Below, one piece after another: positions 7,691 through 16,307 of a stretch of 64,000 nucleotides of DNA. The DNA is from Streptomyces ficellus (lineage in GTDB: Bacteria > Actinomycetota > Actinomycetes > Streptomycetales > Streptomycetaceae), in NCBI RefSeq assembly GCF_009739905.1, contig NZ_CP034279.1:6944001-7008000 (forward strand), in the 5' to 3' direction. Numbering within the stretch: position 1 is the first letter of the stretch; every line of letters starts with the position of its first letter. The notes beneath the pieces were generated by a model. That model saw nothing but the letters and a program-made list of their open reading frames with translations. It made no database searches and was not told the DNA's origin. The translations under genes and the position numbers were made by a program.

Positions 7691-9091
7691 GTGATCGTCG
7701 AGCTGGCCCCGCCCACCCTGGCCTGGGCCGATGTGAACCCCGCGCGGTATCCCTTCGACAGCGCGTCGGTGCCGCGGGTGGTCCGGTCGCTCGGGCCCGC
7801 CCGGAACGTGCCCAGCCGCCCCGACATCCCCTTGGGTGACACGGCGATGTGCGCCTGGAGCTGGGACGAGGGGAGGCCGTGGGCCGACGCCATGTCGCAC
7901 GCCCTCGCCGAGTACTACGGCCGCTGGACCGTGGGCTGGCGCTGGGCGCACGACGAGGGCGACTACGACGGAGGACCCGTCGGGAGCTGGTGCTGCCCGC
8001 GCGACTCCATCACCACCCCGGAGGAGACGCTCGACCGAGTCGTCGCGGCGCTGTGCGAGTGGCGCGAGTGGCTGGAGAGCCTCGCCGGGTGGTTCGACGC
8101 GTACCCGTTGGACCTCACCGACGTCGAGGACCAGCGGATCCTCTGGGAGCGCGCCGCGCGGAACCTGATCCTGCAGGTGACCGACCGCACCGGATGCGGC
8201 AGCGGCTGGTACGGACACTGCCGTCAGGTGCTCACCTGGTTCCTCAGCCACTGGGGCGTCGAACCCGGCCTCGCCCAGGAGCTGGTCGACGAGGCGATCG
8301 GCGGGAGGTTCGCCAGCTGGACCGGCCCCGGCCCGCGGCTGGTCGACGACGTCGCGGAGCGGCTCGCCCTGTCGCTGCGGCCGGACGACCGCGCACGCCC
8401 CGCCGGGCCCGCGACGCGGGACCACCTCGAGCGCTGGCTCGCGGTGCGCGCGACCGTGCCCTGGTGCGAGGCCCCGGACGGCGGCGGGGACGAACCGGTG
8501 GTCCCGGCGCGCGATGGCGCGGCGGAGGACATACGCGCCTTCGACGGCGCCTTGGACCCCGCCCGCGCCCAAGGCCTGCTCTCCGCACTGGAGTTGCTGC
8601 GAGCCGACGCGGCGCGCGGCGCCCCGCTCGACTTCGCGCTGATCCAGCGCTGGCAGCGGCACGTGCTGGGCACACCGCAGCCACCGCCGTTCCGCGACGC
8701 GCCGGCCTTCGCCAAGGGCGGGCGGGAACGCTACGGCATCGGCCCGGACACACGGGCCCGCCTCGACGCCTGCCTCGCCGAGAGCGCGCGCCCCGCCGAG
8801 AACGCGCTCCACATGGATCGGCCCAGTGAGCGGCCCCTTCCCCTCACCGCCCGGGCCGCACGCGCCTATCTCGACGTGTGCTTCTTCCACCCCTTCGACG
8901 ACGGCAACGCCCGGTCCGCCTTCCTTACGCTCGTCTTCGTCCTCGCCCGCGAGGGCGTCGCGCTCGACGGGGTGAGCCTGCTGCGGCGCGTCACCTTCCA
9001 GGCCGACGAGCCGCAGGACGCGCTGATCCTCACGCGGTACGTCGACGTCCACCTCGCGGAGACCCGGCGCAAGAACGCCTCCCCCCGGTGA
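7691..9091 (+). CDS. Fic domain protein (predicted nucleotidyl/AMP transferase)
   Basis: 466-residue protein with an uncharacterised N-terminal half and a C-terminal Fic domain. The active-site loop is HPFDDGNARS beginning at His400. Fic enzymes usually transfer AMP from ATP to a target hydroxyl. Against the canonical HxFx(D/E)GNGRxxR, the second Gly is Ala and the final Arg is missing, so activity may be altered. No separate antitoxin gene lies next to it. GTG at 7691 (AGG upstream) is chosen; GTG 7670 and TTG 7655 are in-frame alternatives. It lies 89 bases downstream of tpg on the same strand, so co-transcription is plausible. Confidence 0.75.
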   Translation: MIVELAPPTLAWADVNPARYPFDSASVPRVVRSLGPARNVPSRPDIPLGDTAMCAWSWDEGRPWADAMSHALAEYYGRWTVGWRWAHDEGDYDGGPVGSWCCPRDSITTPEETLDRVVAALCEWREWLESLAGWFDAYPLDLTDVEDQRILWERAARNLILQVTDRTGCGSGWYGHCRQVLTWFLSHWGVEPGLAQELVDEAIGGRFASWTGPGPRLVDDVAERLALSLRPDDRARPAGPATRDHLERWLAVRATVPWCEAPDGGGDEPVVPARDGAAEDIRAFDGALDPARAQGLLSALELLRADAARGAPLDFALIQRWQRHVLGTPQPPPFRDAPAFAKGGRERYGIGPDTRARLDACLAESARPAENALHMDRPSERPLPLTARAARAYLDVCFFHPFDDGNARSAFLTLVFVLAREGVALDGVSLLRRVTFQADEPQDALILTRYVDVHLAETRRKNASPR

Positions 9092-9137
9092 TCCAGAGCG
9101 CCCGCCCGGCCGCTCGTGCACGGCGCGCCCCCGTCGG

Positions 9138-10097
9138 TCATGCGCCCGGGCCGGGGCGGGGCCGGGAGCGGAACGTGCGGCGGTAGGTGTCCGGGGCGAC
9201 GCCCACGGTCCGGGCGAAGTGGCGGCGCAGGGTGGTGGCGGTGCCCATGCCGGTGGCCGTCGCGATGGTGTCGACGGTGTCGTCGGTGGTCTCCAGCAGT
9301 TCCTGGGCATGGCGGATGCGCTGGGTGTGCAGCCATTGCAACGGGGTGGTGCCGGTCACCTGCCTGAAGTGGCGGCCCAGGTGGCGCGAGCTCATCCGTG
9401 CCTGACGGGCCAGGTCCTCCACGGTGAGCGGCTCGCCCAGCCGCCCTAGCACCCAGGGGAAGAGGTCGGCGAGCGGATGGTTGCCCGGCTCGGGAACGGG
9501 CGTGGCGATGAACTGGGCCTGGCCGCCGTCCCGGTGGGGCGGGACGACCAGGCGCCGGGCGATCTTGTTGGCGATCGACGAGCCGTGGTCCAGGCGGACC
9601 AGGTGCAGGCACAGGTCCATGGCGGCGGCCTTGCCGGCGGAGGTGAGCACACGGCCGTTGTCGACGTACAGGACGTCCGGATCCACCGTGACCTCCGGGT
9701 GGCGCCGGGCCAGTTCCCGGGTGTGCGCCCAGTGCGTGGTGGCGCGTCTGCCGTCGAGGAGGCCCGCGGCGGCCAGGACGAAGGCGCCCGTGCACAGCGA
9801 GGCGACCCGCGCGCCCGCGTCATGGGCCGCGCGTACGGCGTCGACGAGTTCGGCCGGAGGGTCCTGGTCGGTGTCGGCCCACCCCGGGACGATCACGGTG
9901 TCGGCGCGTGCGAGGTGGTCGAGCCCGTGGTCGGGTTCGAGCGTGAAGCGGTCGACCCGTACCGCGTCCGGACCGCACAGCGAGAAGTGGTACCAGGGGT
10001 CCACGATGTGGGTCAGGTCGGCGCCGAAGACCTCGACCGCCAGCGAGAGTTCGAAGTGCAGCATGCCATCGGTGATGGCCAACGCGACAGTGGGCAT
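9138..10097 (-). CDS. GlxA-type AraC family transcriptional regulator (DJ-1/PfpI domain)
   Basis: 319-residue regulator. An N-terminal DJ-1/PfpI glutaminase-like domain (about 1-165) has the nucleophile-elbow region RVASLCTGAFVLAAAG. The C-terminal AraC domain (about 215-310) has two helix-turn-helix units, including QARMSSRHLGRHFRQVTG and IATATGMGTATTLRRHF. Such proteins sense small metabolites or nitrogen-related signals and activate nearby catabolic genes. It is divergent from the saccharopine-dehydrogenase-like gene, with about 140 bases between starts, so that gene is a likely target. The effector is unknown. Confidence 0.88.
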   Translation of the reverse strand: MPTVALAITDGMLHFELSLAVEVFGADLTHIVDPWYHFSLCGPDAVRVDRFTLEPDHGLDHLARADTVIVPGWADTDQDPPAELVDAVRAAHDAGARVASLCTGAFVLAAAGLLDGRRATTHWAHTRELARRHPEVTVDPDVLYVDNGRVLTSAGKAAAMDLCLHLVRLDHGSSIANKIARRLVVPPHRDGGQAQFIATPVPEPGNHPLADLFPWVLGRLGEPLTVEDLARQARMSSRHLGRHFRQVTGTTPLQWLHTQRIRHAQELLETTDDTVDTIATATGMGTATTLRRHFARTVGVAPDTYRRTFRSRPRPGPGA

Positions 10098-10239
10098 GTC
10101 CGGAATTGTATGGGCCGTGTCGTTGCGGACACTCGTGCGGGGATGCCACTCCGCGACAGGATCTCCGTGCCGGGCGCGGCAGGTCGACAGGGACCGGTCA
10201 AGGGTCGCCCACGTGCGGACGAGAGCGGGGAGTTGGCCG

Positions 10240-11343
10240 ATGGGATCGGGTCAGACGGTGGCGGGTCAGATGGCGGCGAACAAGACAGTGGCGGGTCAGA
10301 CAGTGGCGGGCCGGACGGTGGCGGGCCGGACGGTGGCGGTGTTCGGCGCGTACGGGCACACCGGGCGGTTCGTGGTGGCGGAGCTGGTGCGGCGCGGATT
10401 CGTCCCGGTGCTGTCCGGCCGTGCTGCCGGAAAGCTGGAGGCGCTGGCCCGCGAGACCGGGCTGGAGGCGCGCGTGGCGTCGGTCGACGCACCCGGATCG
10501 CTCGACCGGGCGCTGGCCGGCACCGCGGCCGTGATCAACTGCGCGGGCCCGTTCGCCTCGACGACCACCCCCGTGATCGAGGCGGCCCTGCGGTCCGGGA
10601 TCCCGTACCTGGACGTGGCGGCCGAGCTCGAGGCCAACCTCGACACCTTCGCGCACTTCACCGACCGGGCACGGGAGGCGGGCGCGGTGGTCGTCCCGGC
10701 GATGGCCTTCTTCGGGGGACTGGGCGACCTGCTGGCCACCGCGGCCATGGGCGACTGGACCCGCGCCGACGAGGCGCACATCGCCTACGGCCTGAGCAGC
10801 TGGCACCCCACCGCGGGGACCCGGCTCTCGGGCACCGTCTCGCGGGAGCGGCGCGGCGAGCGGCGCATGCGCTTCACGGACGGGCGGTGGGAGTACCGTA
10901 CCGACGCCCCGCCGGTCCTCGAGTGGCGCTTCCCCGAACCGACGGGACTCCGGTCCGTCATCGGGGAGTTCACGATGGCCGACGTGGTGACCGTGCCCAG
11001 CCACCTCTCCATCCCGGACGTGACCACCTATATGACGGCCGAGGCCGTCCGGGACATCGCGGCGCCGGACACGCCGGCCCCGTCCGCGGCCGACGGCAGC
11101 GGACGGTCCGACCAGACCTTCGTCATCGACGCGATCGTGCGGTCGGGCGGCGCCGAACGCCGCGCCGTGGCCCACGGCCAGGACATCTACGCCGTCACGG
11201 CCCCGCTCGTCGTGGAGGCCCTCGACCGCGTCCTCACGGGCCGCACCCGTACGGTCGGTGTCGCCGCCGCGGGCGCGATCTTCGACGCCCCCGACTTCCT
11301 GCGCGCCCTGTCCCCGCACATCACCCTGGAACCGCTCCCGTAG
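10240..11343 (+). CDS. Saccharopine dehydrogenase-like NADP-binding enzyme
   Basis: 367-residue protein. The Rossmann motif VFGAYGHTGRFVV begins near residue 33, followed by INCAGPFAST, typical of the saccharopine-dehydrogenase/trans-acting enoyl reductase family. It probably reduces a small or lipid substrate with NADP(H). The ATG at 10240 has GGGGAG about eight bases upstream. This start places a five-residue repeat (TVAGQ/TVAGR) before the fold; a shorter start is possible but none has a better ribosome site. Its 3-prime end overlaps the convergent ATP-grasp gene by 23 bases. Confidence 0.8.
   Translation: MGSGQTVAGQMAANKTVAGQTVAGRTVAGRTVAVFGAYGHTGRFVVAELVRRGFVPVLSGRAAGKLEALARETGLEARVASVDAPGSLDRALAGTAAVINCAGPFASTTTPVIEAALRSGIPYLDVAAELEANLDTFAHFTDRAREAGAVVVPAMAFFGGLGDLLATAAMGDWTRADEAHIAYGLSSWHPTAGTRLSGTVSRERRGERRMRFTDGRWEYRTDAPPVLEWRFPEPTGLRSVIGEFTMADVVTVPSHLSIPDVTTYMTAEAVRDIAAPDTPAPSAADGSGRSDQTFVIDAIVRSGGAERRAVAHGQDIYAVTAPLVVEALDRVLTGRTRTVGVAAAGAIFDAPDFLRALSPHITLEPLP
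10255..10340. repeat. 15-bp in-frame tandem repeat at the start of a gene
   Basis: Variants of ACGGTGGCGGGCCGG and ACAGTGGCGGGTCAG recur several times and encode TVAGQ or TVAGR pentapeptides. They resemble duplications of the first beta-strand (TVAV) of the following Rossmann fold. Confidence 0.8.
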
Positions 11344-12193
11344 CTCCTCCGGCGTCCGTCCGCACGGCCGGGGCGCCGAGGAACCGGTGGAGCGAGGCCG
11401 TCAGGGCGGCCACGAAGGTGTCGCGCACCGGTTCGGCCACCAGGTCGAGCGACAGGTAGGGGTTGAGGTCCTCCAGCTCGACCAGGAGCAGGTTGCCGTC
11501 CGGGGCGCGGCAGGCGTCCACGCGCTGGACGCCGTGGTCCAGGGTGTTCCAGTCGATGAAGCGCCGGGCGAAGGCGAGGTCGGCCCGCGTCGGTTCGTAG
11601 GGCCGCAGTTCCCAGCGCCGGGTGGGGTCGGGGGCGTGCAGGGCGTACTGGAACGCGTCGTCGACGAAGACGAAGGACACCTCGTAGCGGAAGTCGACGC
11701 GCGGCTGGACCAGGATGCCGTCGTACGCCAGGTCCGGCAGCCTGCCCGGTGACACGAGGCGCAGGCCGATGCTGTCCGCTCCGGCCTTCGGCTTGACGAC
11801 GTAGGCGTCGGCCTCGGGCAGACGGCCCAGGTCCTCCGGTCGGTCGACGGTGGGGATGACCGGGTGTCCGGCCGCGCTCAGGTCCAGCAGGTACTGCTTC
11901 CCGGCCATGTCGGCCCGCCCGGTCAGCGGGTTGTACACCCGGGTGCCGCGCGCTGCGGCGGCATCACGGAAGGCGTCGTACTCCTCCTGGTAGTGCAGCA
12001 CGGGGCCGCTGTTGCGTACGACGACGGCGTCGAACCGGTCCATCAGGGCCCTGGCGTCCCGCGGATGGCACAGCGCGATGTCGAAGTCGGCACGCAGCCG
12101 GGAGGACAGGAAGACGTCCTCGTCGCCATAGCGCCGCCCCCGCGCCGGATAGGCCAGGTCGGTCACGTAGAGCAGGGCGGGGCGGGCGGGCAT
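11321..12193 (-). CDS. ATP-grasp domain protein
   Basis: 290-residue protein with ATP-grasp features. Lys residues in PLTGRADMAGKQYLL and the segment ADAYVVKPKAGADSIGLRLV fit the nucleotide-binding lid. GILVQPRVDFRYEVSFVFV and LLLVELEDLNPYLSL supply the Glu and Asn metal ligands. Such enzymes ligate a carboxylate to an amine or thiol through an acyl-phosphate. The ATG at 12193 has a strong GAGGAG site. It is convergent with and overlaps the saccharopine-dehydrogenase-like gene. Substrates are not predictable; it could be a peptide or amino-acid ligase. Confidence 0.78.
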   Translation of the reverse strand: MPARPALLYVTDLAYPARGRRYGDEDVFLSSRLRADFDIALCHPRDARALMDRFDAVVVRNSGPVLHYQEEYDAFRDAAAARGTRVYNPLTGRADMAGKQYLLDLSAAGHPVIPTVDRPEDLGRLPEADAYVVKPKAGADSIGLRLVSPGRLPDLAYDGILVQPRVDFRYEVSFVFVDDAFQYALHAPDPTRRWELRPYEPTRADLAFARRFIDWNTLDHGVQRVDACRAPDGNLLLVELEDLNPYLSLDLVAEPVRDTFVAALTASLHRFLGAPAVRTDAGGATGAVPG

Positions 12194-12292
12194 GGGCCGA
12201 CTCCTCGATCGTTGCGTTCGTCCATCGTGCCAGCTGGTGGGCGCGCGCCCTCGTCCCCTCCCCACCTGCCTCCCCAGCCGCTCCCCGTCCCC

Positions 12293-12436
12293 TCAGCCGT
12301 GTTTGCCCTCGATCAGGATCCGGACCAGCGCGACGGCCACGAGCGGAAGAAAGAAGAACTTCTCGGACACGAGGAGCCCGAGGAGCACCCATACGGCGAG
12401 TACGGCGGCGGCCGCGCCGCAGCAGGATCGGCTCAC
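12293..12436 (-). CDS. Small membrane protein (47 residues)
   Basis: A short reading frame starts at a GTG with GGGAG seven bases upstream. It encodes a protein that is almost all membrane: AAAAVLAVWVLLGLLVSE followed by FFFLPLVAVALVRILI, ending KHG. This predicts one long hairpin or two short membrane helices. No family is recognised. It lies 99 bases beyond the ATP-grasp start on the same strand and could be the first gene of that transcript. The good ribosome site and hydrophobic coding are the support. Confidence 0.45.
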   Translation of the reverse strand: MSRSCCGAAAAVLAVWVLLGLLVSEKFFFLPLVAVALVRILIEGKHG

Positions 12437-12661
12437 CGGCCGGCTCCCGGACGGGGCGTCGCCATCAAAGCCAGTGTTTCGAGGCGCTCCGGGAACGCAC
12501 GGGTGCTTGCCACGATCGATTTCCTTTCCTGCGGGCCGCCATGACGCAACCCATGACGCAGCCCATGGTCGAACCGGGGACCTGTTTCGCCGGTTGGGCC
12601 GTCGGTACGTACATATCATCTGATCGAACGTGTGCGTGGTGGACGAAGGGGGAGTACCGCG

Positions 12662-14290
12662 ATGGCGAGGACGGTTCGTCCGGCGGGGGTGCGGGCGGGG
12701 GCGGAGGCGCGAGCGCGGGCGGACGTGGTCGTCGTCGGGGGCGGGCCGGTCGGCATGCTGCTCGCCGCCGAACTCGCCGTTCGCGGCACCGACGTGGTCC
12801 TCCTCGAACACCGCACCACGACGTCCGAGCGGCCGAAGGCGACCACGCTCCACGCCCGGACCGTCCAGTGCCTGACCCGCCGGGGCTACCTGCCGCACCC
12901 GGCCCGCCGGACGGACGGCGACGACAACACCATGCCCTTCCACTTCGCCGGCATATCCGGCCTGGACATCACCGCCCCGCCCACCGAACCCGCCCCCATC
13001 CTCAAGGTGCCCCAGGCCGACATCGAGCGGCTCTTCGAGGCGCGGGCGCGGGCGGCCGGAGCCCGCGTCCTCCGCGGCCACGAGGTGGTGGACCTGGTGC
13101 AGGAGCCGAGCGCGGCGGACGGTTCACCGCAGGGGCCGGCCGGCGTGCGGATAGAGGCCGAGGGACCGGACGGTCCCGTGGTCCTTCACGCGCGGTACGC
13201 GGTCGGCGCCGACGGCGCGCGCAGCACGGTCCGGCGCCTGGCGGGCTTCGAGGCCGACACCTGGCCGGCGACCGTCACCGCGCTCATGGGCCAGGTGCGA
13301 CTGCGCGAAGCGGACGCGCTTCCCCCGGGCTGGCACCGCACCCCGCGCGGCTGGCTCGTGGTCAAGGGCGCCCCCGGCGGCACCACGCACCTGCGCACAC
13401 TCAGCCCCCGCCTGCCTCCCACCGACCGCGGAACGCCCCTGACCCTGGAGGAACTCAGCGAGGAGGCCTCCTACGTCGCCGGTCGCGACATCGCCATGAC
13501 CGAGGGCCAATGGCTCAGCAGGTTCAGCGACTTCACCCGGCTCGTCCGCAGCTACCGCCGCGGCGCGGTCTTCCTCGCGGGTGACGCGGCGCACGTGCAC
13601 TTCCCCGTGGGCGGCCAGGGGCTGTCCACCGGGCTGCTCGACGCGGTCGCCCTCGGCTGGACGCTCTCCCTCGCGGTGGCCCGGACCACCGGGATCGCCG
13701 GCGCCAGGGGGGACGCCGGCGCCCCGGAGGACGCGGCCGCCCCGGGCGGGGCCGGCGCAGAGCTGGACGCCCTGCTCGACTCGTACGACGCGGAACGCCG
13801 GCCCGTCGCCCGGCGCGTCATCGACAACACCCGCGCCCAAGTGGCCCTGATGCGCCCCGATCCCGCCCTGGACCCGCTGCGCGACCTCCTCGCCGGCATG
13901 TTCGCCTCGGGCGGCGGCGGTGACACCTTCGGCCCGATGATCAGCGCCCAGGACACCGTGCTCCCGGCGCGGTCACCGTCCTCCCGGGAAGGCACCTTCC
14001 TCCCCAACACCGTCCTGAGCACGACCGACGGCCCCATCGACGTCATCGGCCTGCTGCGGGAGGGAAAGCCGCTGCTGCTGCTCTTCCGGGAGGAGGGCGA
14101 ACGCCACCTCGGCGCGGCACGGCCCTGGGGGAAGCACCTGCGGGTGGTCCGGTGCGCCCCCGCGCAAGAGATCGGGTACGCGGCGCTCCTCGTGCGCCCC
14201 GACGGGTACGTCATGTGGGCCCCGGACGGCGACGGGCTCGACACGGTGCTCGCCCGCACCTTCGGCCGGGCGGCGGGACGGGACGCTTGA
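12662..14290 (+). CDS. FAD-dependent aromatic hydroxylase (polyketide/phenol monooxygenase type)
   Basis: 542-residue class A flavoprotein monooxygenase. The FAD dinucleotide motif GGGPVG is at 26-31, and the DG motif reads AVGADGARSTVRR. The GD motif FLAGDAAHVHFPVGGQG (around 307) binds the ribityl chain. The C-terminal thioredoxin-like domain (about 430-540) is typical of RdmE/PgaE-class hydroxylases of aromatic polyketides. It uses NADPH and oxygen to hydroxylate an aromatic ring. The start is set by GGGGGAG before the ATG at 12662. It is convergent with the butyrolactone-receptor gene, so pathway or degradative use is open. No aromatic PKS is in the window. Confidence 0.87.
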   Translation: MARTVRPAGVRAGAEARARADVVVVGGGPVGMLLAAELAVRGTDVVLLEHRTTTSERPKATTLHARTVQCLTRRGYLPHPARRTDGDDNTMPFHFAGISGLDITAPPTEPAPILKVPQADIERLFEARARAAGARVLRGHEVVDLVQEPSAADGSPQGPAGVRIEAEGPDGPVVLHARYAVGADGARSTVRRLAGFEADTWPATVTALMGQVRLREADALPPGWHRTPRGWLVVKGAPGGTTHLRTLSPRLPPTDRGTPLTLEELSEEASYVAGRDIAMTEGQWLSRFSDFTRLVRSYRRGAVFLAGDAAHVHFPVGGQGLSTGLLDAVALGWTLSLAVARTTGIAGARGDAGAPEDAAAPGGAGAELDALLDSYDAERRPVARRVIDNTRAQVALMRPDPALDPLRDLLAGMFASGGGGDTFGPMISAQDTVLPARSPSSREGTFLPNTVLSTTDGPIDVIGLLREGKPLLLLFREEGERHLGAARPWGKHLRVVRCAPAQEIGYAALLVRPDGYVMWAPDGDGLDTVLARTFGRAAGRDA

Positions 14291-14301
14291 CGCCAAAGGG
14301 G

Positions 14302-14343
14302 CGCCCCGGCCGGGGCGGGAGGAGCGGTCAGCCGACGGGCTGA
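14302..14343. terminator. Possible bidirectional terminator hairpins
   Basis: CGCCCC-GGCC-GGGGCG (14302-14317) and TCAGCC-GACG-GGCTGA (14328-14343) lie between convergent genes. Stems are six base pairs and no T-tract follows. Confidence 0.3.
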
Positions 14344-15035
14344 CGCTCCAACGGCTCGGAGGAGGGCGGCTGCTCGGGCACGGGCGGCTGCTGGGCGGAG
14401 GCGGCGTCCAGCGACGCCAGGACGGCGGCTCCTCTCGTCCGGGAGAGGTCGATCGAGGCGAGGACGGACGAGAGCACCACGGTGGGGAGGACGTGACGCA
14501 GCAGCGCGCACACCCGGTCCGGCAGGTCCTGGTAGTCGCTGACGGCCTGCGACATGGCCTGGACCCCGGCGAAGCTGCCCACCAGCACCTCGGCGGTCTC
14601 GGCCGGGAGGACGTGGGGGAGCAGCTCCCCCTGCTGCTGCGCGTCGTGCAGCAGCTGGTCCACCACCTGCACCCAGCGCAGGAACGGCCCCGAACGGTCG
14701 AGCTCGTGCGCCTGCTGGTCCAGGGACAGCCGGACCCCGGCGCGCACCATGGGGTCGGTCTGGAGGCGGTGGGCGTGCAGCATGACGACGTCCACCAGCT
14801 CCTGCGTCCGGCAGGGCCGGCGAGGGACGACCAGCCGCTGGTCCTGTTCGGCGAGCACGCCCTGAGCCAGGTCGTCCTTGGACTCGAAGTGGAAGTACAG
14901 GGCGCCCTTGGTGACTCCGGCCTCGCTGAGGATCTCGGAGATGGTGGCCGCCTGGTACCCCCGCTGCTCGAACACCTTGGCCGCCGCGGACAGGATCGTC
15001 TGACGCGTACGGATGGCTCGGTCCTGCTTCGCCAC
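14328..15035 (-). CDS. Gamma-butyrolactone receptor-type TetR regulator (ScbR/ArpA family)
   Basis: 235-residue TetR repressor. Its N terminus AKQDRAIRTRQTILSAAAKV and the helix-turn-helix region ISEILSEAGVTKGALYFHFE (about 32-51) match butyrolactone receptors such as ScbR and ArpA. The middle segment RAGVRLSLDQQAHELDRS, then FLRWVQVVDQLL, fits the ligand-binding domain. These repressors leave ARE operators when the butyrolactone binds. The GTG at 15035 has GGAGG upstream; the GTG at 15050 would place that site inside the coding region. An ARE-like site lies about 55 bases upstream. The AfsA-type synthase gene is upstream on the same strand, not divergent as in scbA/scbR. Confidence 0.9.
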   Translation of the reverse strand: MAKQDRAIRTRQTILSAAAKVFEQRGYQAATISEILSEAGVTKGALYFHFESKDDLAQGVLAEQDQRLVVPRRPCRTQELVDVVMLHAHRLQTDPMVRAGVRLSLDQQAHELDRSGPFLRWVQVVDQLLHDAQQQGELLPHVLPAETAEVLVGSFAGVQAMSQAVSDYQDLPDRVCALLRHVLPTVVLSSVLASIDLSRTRGAAVLASLDAASAQQPPVPEQPPSSEPLERQPVG

Positions 15036-15084
15036 TCTCGCCTCCTCCACGAGCTCTCGAACGGGGGCGGATCACCACCGCCCC

Positions 15085-15112
15085 AATAACAAACCGCTGG
15101 GTCTGTATCTTA
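15085..15112. promoter_or_regulatory. ARE-like butyrolactone-receptor operator upstream of the receptor gene
   Basis: The core ACAAACCGCTGGGTCTGT (15089-15106) is an imperfect palindrome of the ACAnACC..GGTnTGT type bound by butyrolactone receptors. It sits 54 bases before the receptor GTG in AT-richer DNA, so autoregulation is likely. Binding itself is inferred. Confidence 0.65.
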
Positions 15113-15305
15113 CAGTCCTCGATGGTTTCTGCTTCTGGCTGCGCACCCCTCCGGCAGCCAGGGTGGCTTGAAGTCGTCGCCCGGCGCAAAGGGGGCGCCG
15201 TCGACCATCCTCGCAGCTACCGGCCACCTGCCCGCTCGTCGGCGGACCATGGCCACGGACGGGTACGAGGGTGCCGCCGGGCGGTACGGGTTCGGCCGGC
15301 CCCGC

Positions 15306-16307
15306 TCAGAGCGACCGGGGAGGAGACGTCACCGTGGAGGTGAAAACGGGCTCGCCCTCCTGGTGGCCGGTCACGCGGACTCCGCGCCGGCCGGCCCCGG
15401 CCTCCGTCGCGGAGAGGACCGTGGCCTCCACCAGGCACGGCGCGTTCAGCTCCGCGTAGCGGGTGAAGTGGCTGGTAATGGCCATGGGCAGCAGGGCGGA
15501 GTCACCCAGGACCACGGCCGCCGCCTGGCGGGCGGACTCGATCAGGGCCATGCCCGGGACGTGGTCGACCGGGTGGTCGAAGAGCACGTGATGGCGGTCG
15601 TCGGTGCGCAGTTGCCAGCGCCCCGGCTCACCGGTGGGGGAGAGGACCACGTCCCGGGGCGAGACGCGCCCGACGCTCCGCGGCGGCACGGGCGGGCCCA
15701 GGGGTATGCGCGGCCGGCCGTCCTGGAGTCCGCGTCCCGTGCGCAGCCGCCGGTAGACGGCCGGGGGGACGCAGGTGTACGAGGCGGTTCCGGTGGCGGC
15801 GACATGCCCTTCCCGCCGGATCACCGCCGAGTAGCGCAGACCGGTCAGGCTGCCCCCGCGCCGCTTGACGTCGCTGCAGACGACGTCGATGTCGAGCGAC
15901 GCGGGCGTGCCGCCGATCAGCAGGTGCTCCGGCTCGACGGCGTACTGCAGGTCCCACATCAGGAACTGGTGGCCGAGGGGGACGCCGAACTCCGTGTGGG
16001 CGAGGAGGCTACCGGCCTGGCGGATCGTTTCCGCCGCGAGCAGCGGGTCGTGGTGGGCGCCTATCGGGCTGTAGAAGCTGTGACCGCGGGGCCACTGCGC
16101 CGTGACCTCGAAGTGGGTGTCGCCTCTTCGCCGCCAGTCCGTGAGCATCACCTCGGCGACGGCGGCCCGGTGGACGAACTCCATGGGCACCGTGGTGGTG
16201 AGGGTGGGGAAGCGGTGGGCGGGCGGGCAAGGGGTCGTACCGGTCCCGCTGTCGTCGGCCGGTACGGAACTCAGAGGGCCCTCCGTCCGAAATGCGCTCG
16301 TAGTCAT
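15306..16307 (-). CDS. AfsA/ScbA family gamma-butyrolactone synthase
   Basis: 333-residue AfsA-family protein, which condenses a beta-ketoacyl thioester with dihydroxyacetone phosphate in A-factor type signal synthesis. Two AfsA hotdog repeats are visible. The first is around VHRAAVAEVMLTDW (45-58) with HSFYSPIGAHHDPLLAAETI. The second is LFDHPVDHVPGMALIESARQ, followed by MAITSHFTRYAELNAPC. The ATG at 16307 has GGGGGG just upstream. A strong ARE-like element lies 59 bases before the start. It is followed downstream on the same strand by the receptor gene, giving a complete signal-sensing pair. Confidence 0.9.
   Translation of the reverse strand: MTTSAFRTEGPLSSVPADDSGTGTTPCPPAHRFPTLTTTVPMEFVHRAAVAEVMLTDWRRRGDTHFEVTAQWPRGHSFYSPIGAHHDPLLAAETIRQAGSLLAHTEFGVPLGHQFLMWDLQYAVEPEHLLIGGTPASLDIDVVCSDVKRRGGSLTGLRYSAVIRREGHVAATGTASYTCVPPAVYRRLRTGRGLQDGRPRIPLGPPVPPRSVGRVSPRDVVLSPTGEPGRWQLRTDDRHHVLFDHPVDHVPGMALIESARQAAAVVLGDSALLPMAITSHFTRYAELNAPCLVEATVLSATEAGAGRRGVRVTGHQEGEPVFTSTVTSPPRSL

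Noticed and set aside
12541..12625. ARE-like operator before the FAD hydroxylase gene
   Set aside because: The AT-rich stretch near 12602-12625 lacks the AACCGGTT-type core and symmetry found at the two accepted sites.
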